Below, piece after piece: positions 6,296 through 6,850 of a DNA stretch of 6,850 nt. Numbering within the stretch: position 1 is the stretch's first letter; the number at the start of each line of letters is the position of its first letter. The position numbers and the translations under genes were made by a program. This DNA is from Candidatus Heimdallarchaeota archaeon (GTDB taxonomy: Archaea > Asgardarchaeota > Heimdallarchaeia > Heimdallarchaeales > Heimdallarchaeaceae): the NCBI GenBank assembly GCA_023135215.1, contig JAGLTP010000477.1, positions 1-6,850 on the forward strand, written 5' to 3'. Below the pieces are notes generated by a model. The model saw nothing but the letters and a program-made list of their open reading frames with translations. It ran no database searches and was not told the DNA's origin.

Positions 6296-6850
6296 TCAAA
6301 TCCCTCCAAAAGGTATCTGTATATCATTTTTCTTTGAATTAAAAACTCGAACTATTGCATCTTCAAAATCCTTAGTTTCTGGAGCATATTTCTCAATTAT
6401 TTCTTCTCTCTTTCCTTGAAAGACTAATTTACCTTTTACAAGAATTCCGCAATATTCTGCTAATTCCTCTAAATCGGAAACTATGTGGGATGATAAGAGA
6501 ATAGTTTTCCCTTGTACTTCTGAAAGATCTTTGATTATTGATCTGATATATTTAGCTCTAGCAATATCTAATCCACTTGTTGGTTCATCCATGATAAGGA
6601 ATTCTTTATCTGTGATTGCTGACATAATGAAACAAATAGCTCTTTGTTCTCCACCAGAAAGCTTGGAGAAAGGTTTATTGAGTAATTCTGGAGTTATTTC
6701 CAATCTATTGAAGAAATCAGATAATGCAGGTTGAACTGTATCCATTTTAATGTTGTTTAGTTCAAGAAAAAATTTGATGTTCTTCATTGAGGTGAGATCA
6801 TAATAAGCTGCTGAGAATTGAGGAAGCAATCCTATCTTCCCTCGAATTTC
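6296..6850 (-). CDS. ABC transporter ATP-binding protein, partial (N-terminus beyond the right edge)
   Basis: This is the ATPase that powers the adjacent ABC-2 permease. The reading frame is open to the window edge, giving 184 C-terminal residues. Numbering from the edge, the Q-loop is IGLLPQ with Q11, the signature motif is LSGGE at 64-68, and Walker B is FLIMDE at 84-89 with D88 and catalytic E89. The D-loop is SGLD at 92-95, and the switch histidine is H122 in LLSSHIVSDLEEL. The Walker A motif and roughly the first 70-90 residues lie outside the window. The TTG at 6829 should not be used as a start: the frame continues upstream with GKIG, the normal lead-in to the Q-loop. All visible catalytic motifs are intact, so the enzyme should be active. 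It forms an operon with the permease, with abutting stop and start codons and a shared Shine-Dalgarno region. Confidence 0.93.
   Translation of the reverse strand, partial: EIRGKIGLLPQFSAAYYDLTSMKNIKFFLELNNIKMDTVQPALSDFFNRLEITPELLNKPFSKLSGGEQRAICFIMSAITDKEFLIMDEPTSGLDIARAKYIRSIIKDLSEVQGKTILLSSHIVSDLEELAEYCGILVKGKLVFQGKREEIIEKYAPETKDFEDAIVRVFNSKKNDIQIPFGGI
6302..6307 (-). promoter_or_regulatory. Shine-Dalgarno site of the permease gene, within the ATPase coding end
   Basis: The minus strand reads GGAGGG, then 6 nt, then the ATG at 6295-6293. These bases also encode two of the last three residues of the ATPase (Gly-Gly of GGI), and the ATPase TGA directly abuts the permease ATG. This is a typical arrangement for translational coupling of two subunits made in matched amounts. 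Confidence 0.8.

Noticed and set aside
5427..6734. Plus-strand reading frames at 5427-5618, 6072-6419 and 6483-6734 opposite the ABC operon
   Set aside because: They are antisense to clear ABC-2 permease and ATPase coding sequence and have no domain, promoter or ribosome site. The frame at 6072-6419 even spans the junction between the two real genes.
6827..6829. TTG as start codon of the ATPase
   Set aside because: The frame stays open to the window edge, and the seven upstream residues (EIRGKIG) continue the normal sequence before the Q-loop. A start here would remove Walker A and leave a non-functional protein.

Overview
This window is AT-rich (about one third G+C by eye) and reads as archaeal chromosomal DNA. 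The reasons are: BRE/TATA-type promoter elements rather than -35/-10 boxes; a mix of apparently leaderless genes and genes with Shine-Dalgarno sites; oligo-T stretches at gene ends; and a large beta-helix surface protein tethered by one C-terminal membrane helix with an Arg/Lys tail. That protein architecture is common in Asgard archaea and some other archaeal lineages. The lineage is inferred from style only, since no rRNA or other marker gene is present.

Layout, left to right. Positions 33-2684 (minus) encode an 883-residue secreted, membrane-anchored NosD-like beta-helix protein, with a hairpin plus T-rich terminator at the left edge. A 192-bp divergent intergenic region (2685-2876) separates it from a plus-strand major facilitator transporter (2877-4118, non-ATG start). 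After 72 bp comes a plus-strand alpha/beta-hydrolase (4191-5087) with its own promoter-like element. It converges, with 5 bp between stop codons, on a minus-strand ABC export operon. That operon consists of an ABC-2 permease (5093-6295), preceded by its ATPase (6296 to beyond the right edge). The ATPase stop codon and permease start codon abut, and the permease ribosome binding site lies within the last ATPase codons.

How the genes may work together. The ATPase and permease clearly form one transporter. The MFS carrier and the hydrolase may be co-transcribed, but nothing in the sequence fixes a shared substrate. The beta-helix protein is probably an independent cell-surface gene.

I found no RNA gene, CRISPR array, insertion sequence or attachment site, and I do not see a new multi-gene system. 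The points most worth a second look are regulatory: a nearly identical promoter element used once for a leadered SD gene and once for a leaderless gene; reciprocal T-rich terminators embedded in the 3' coding ends of the convergent genes; the uncertain TTG start of the transporter; and a degenerate, Trp-bearing stretch within the beta-helix.
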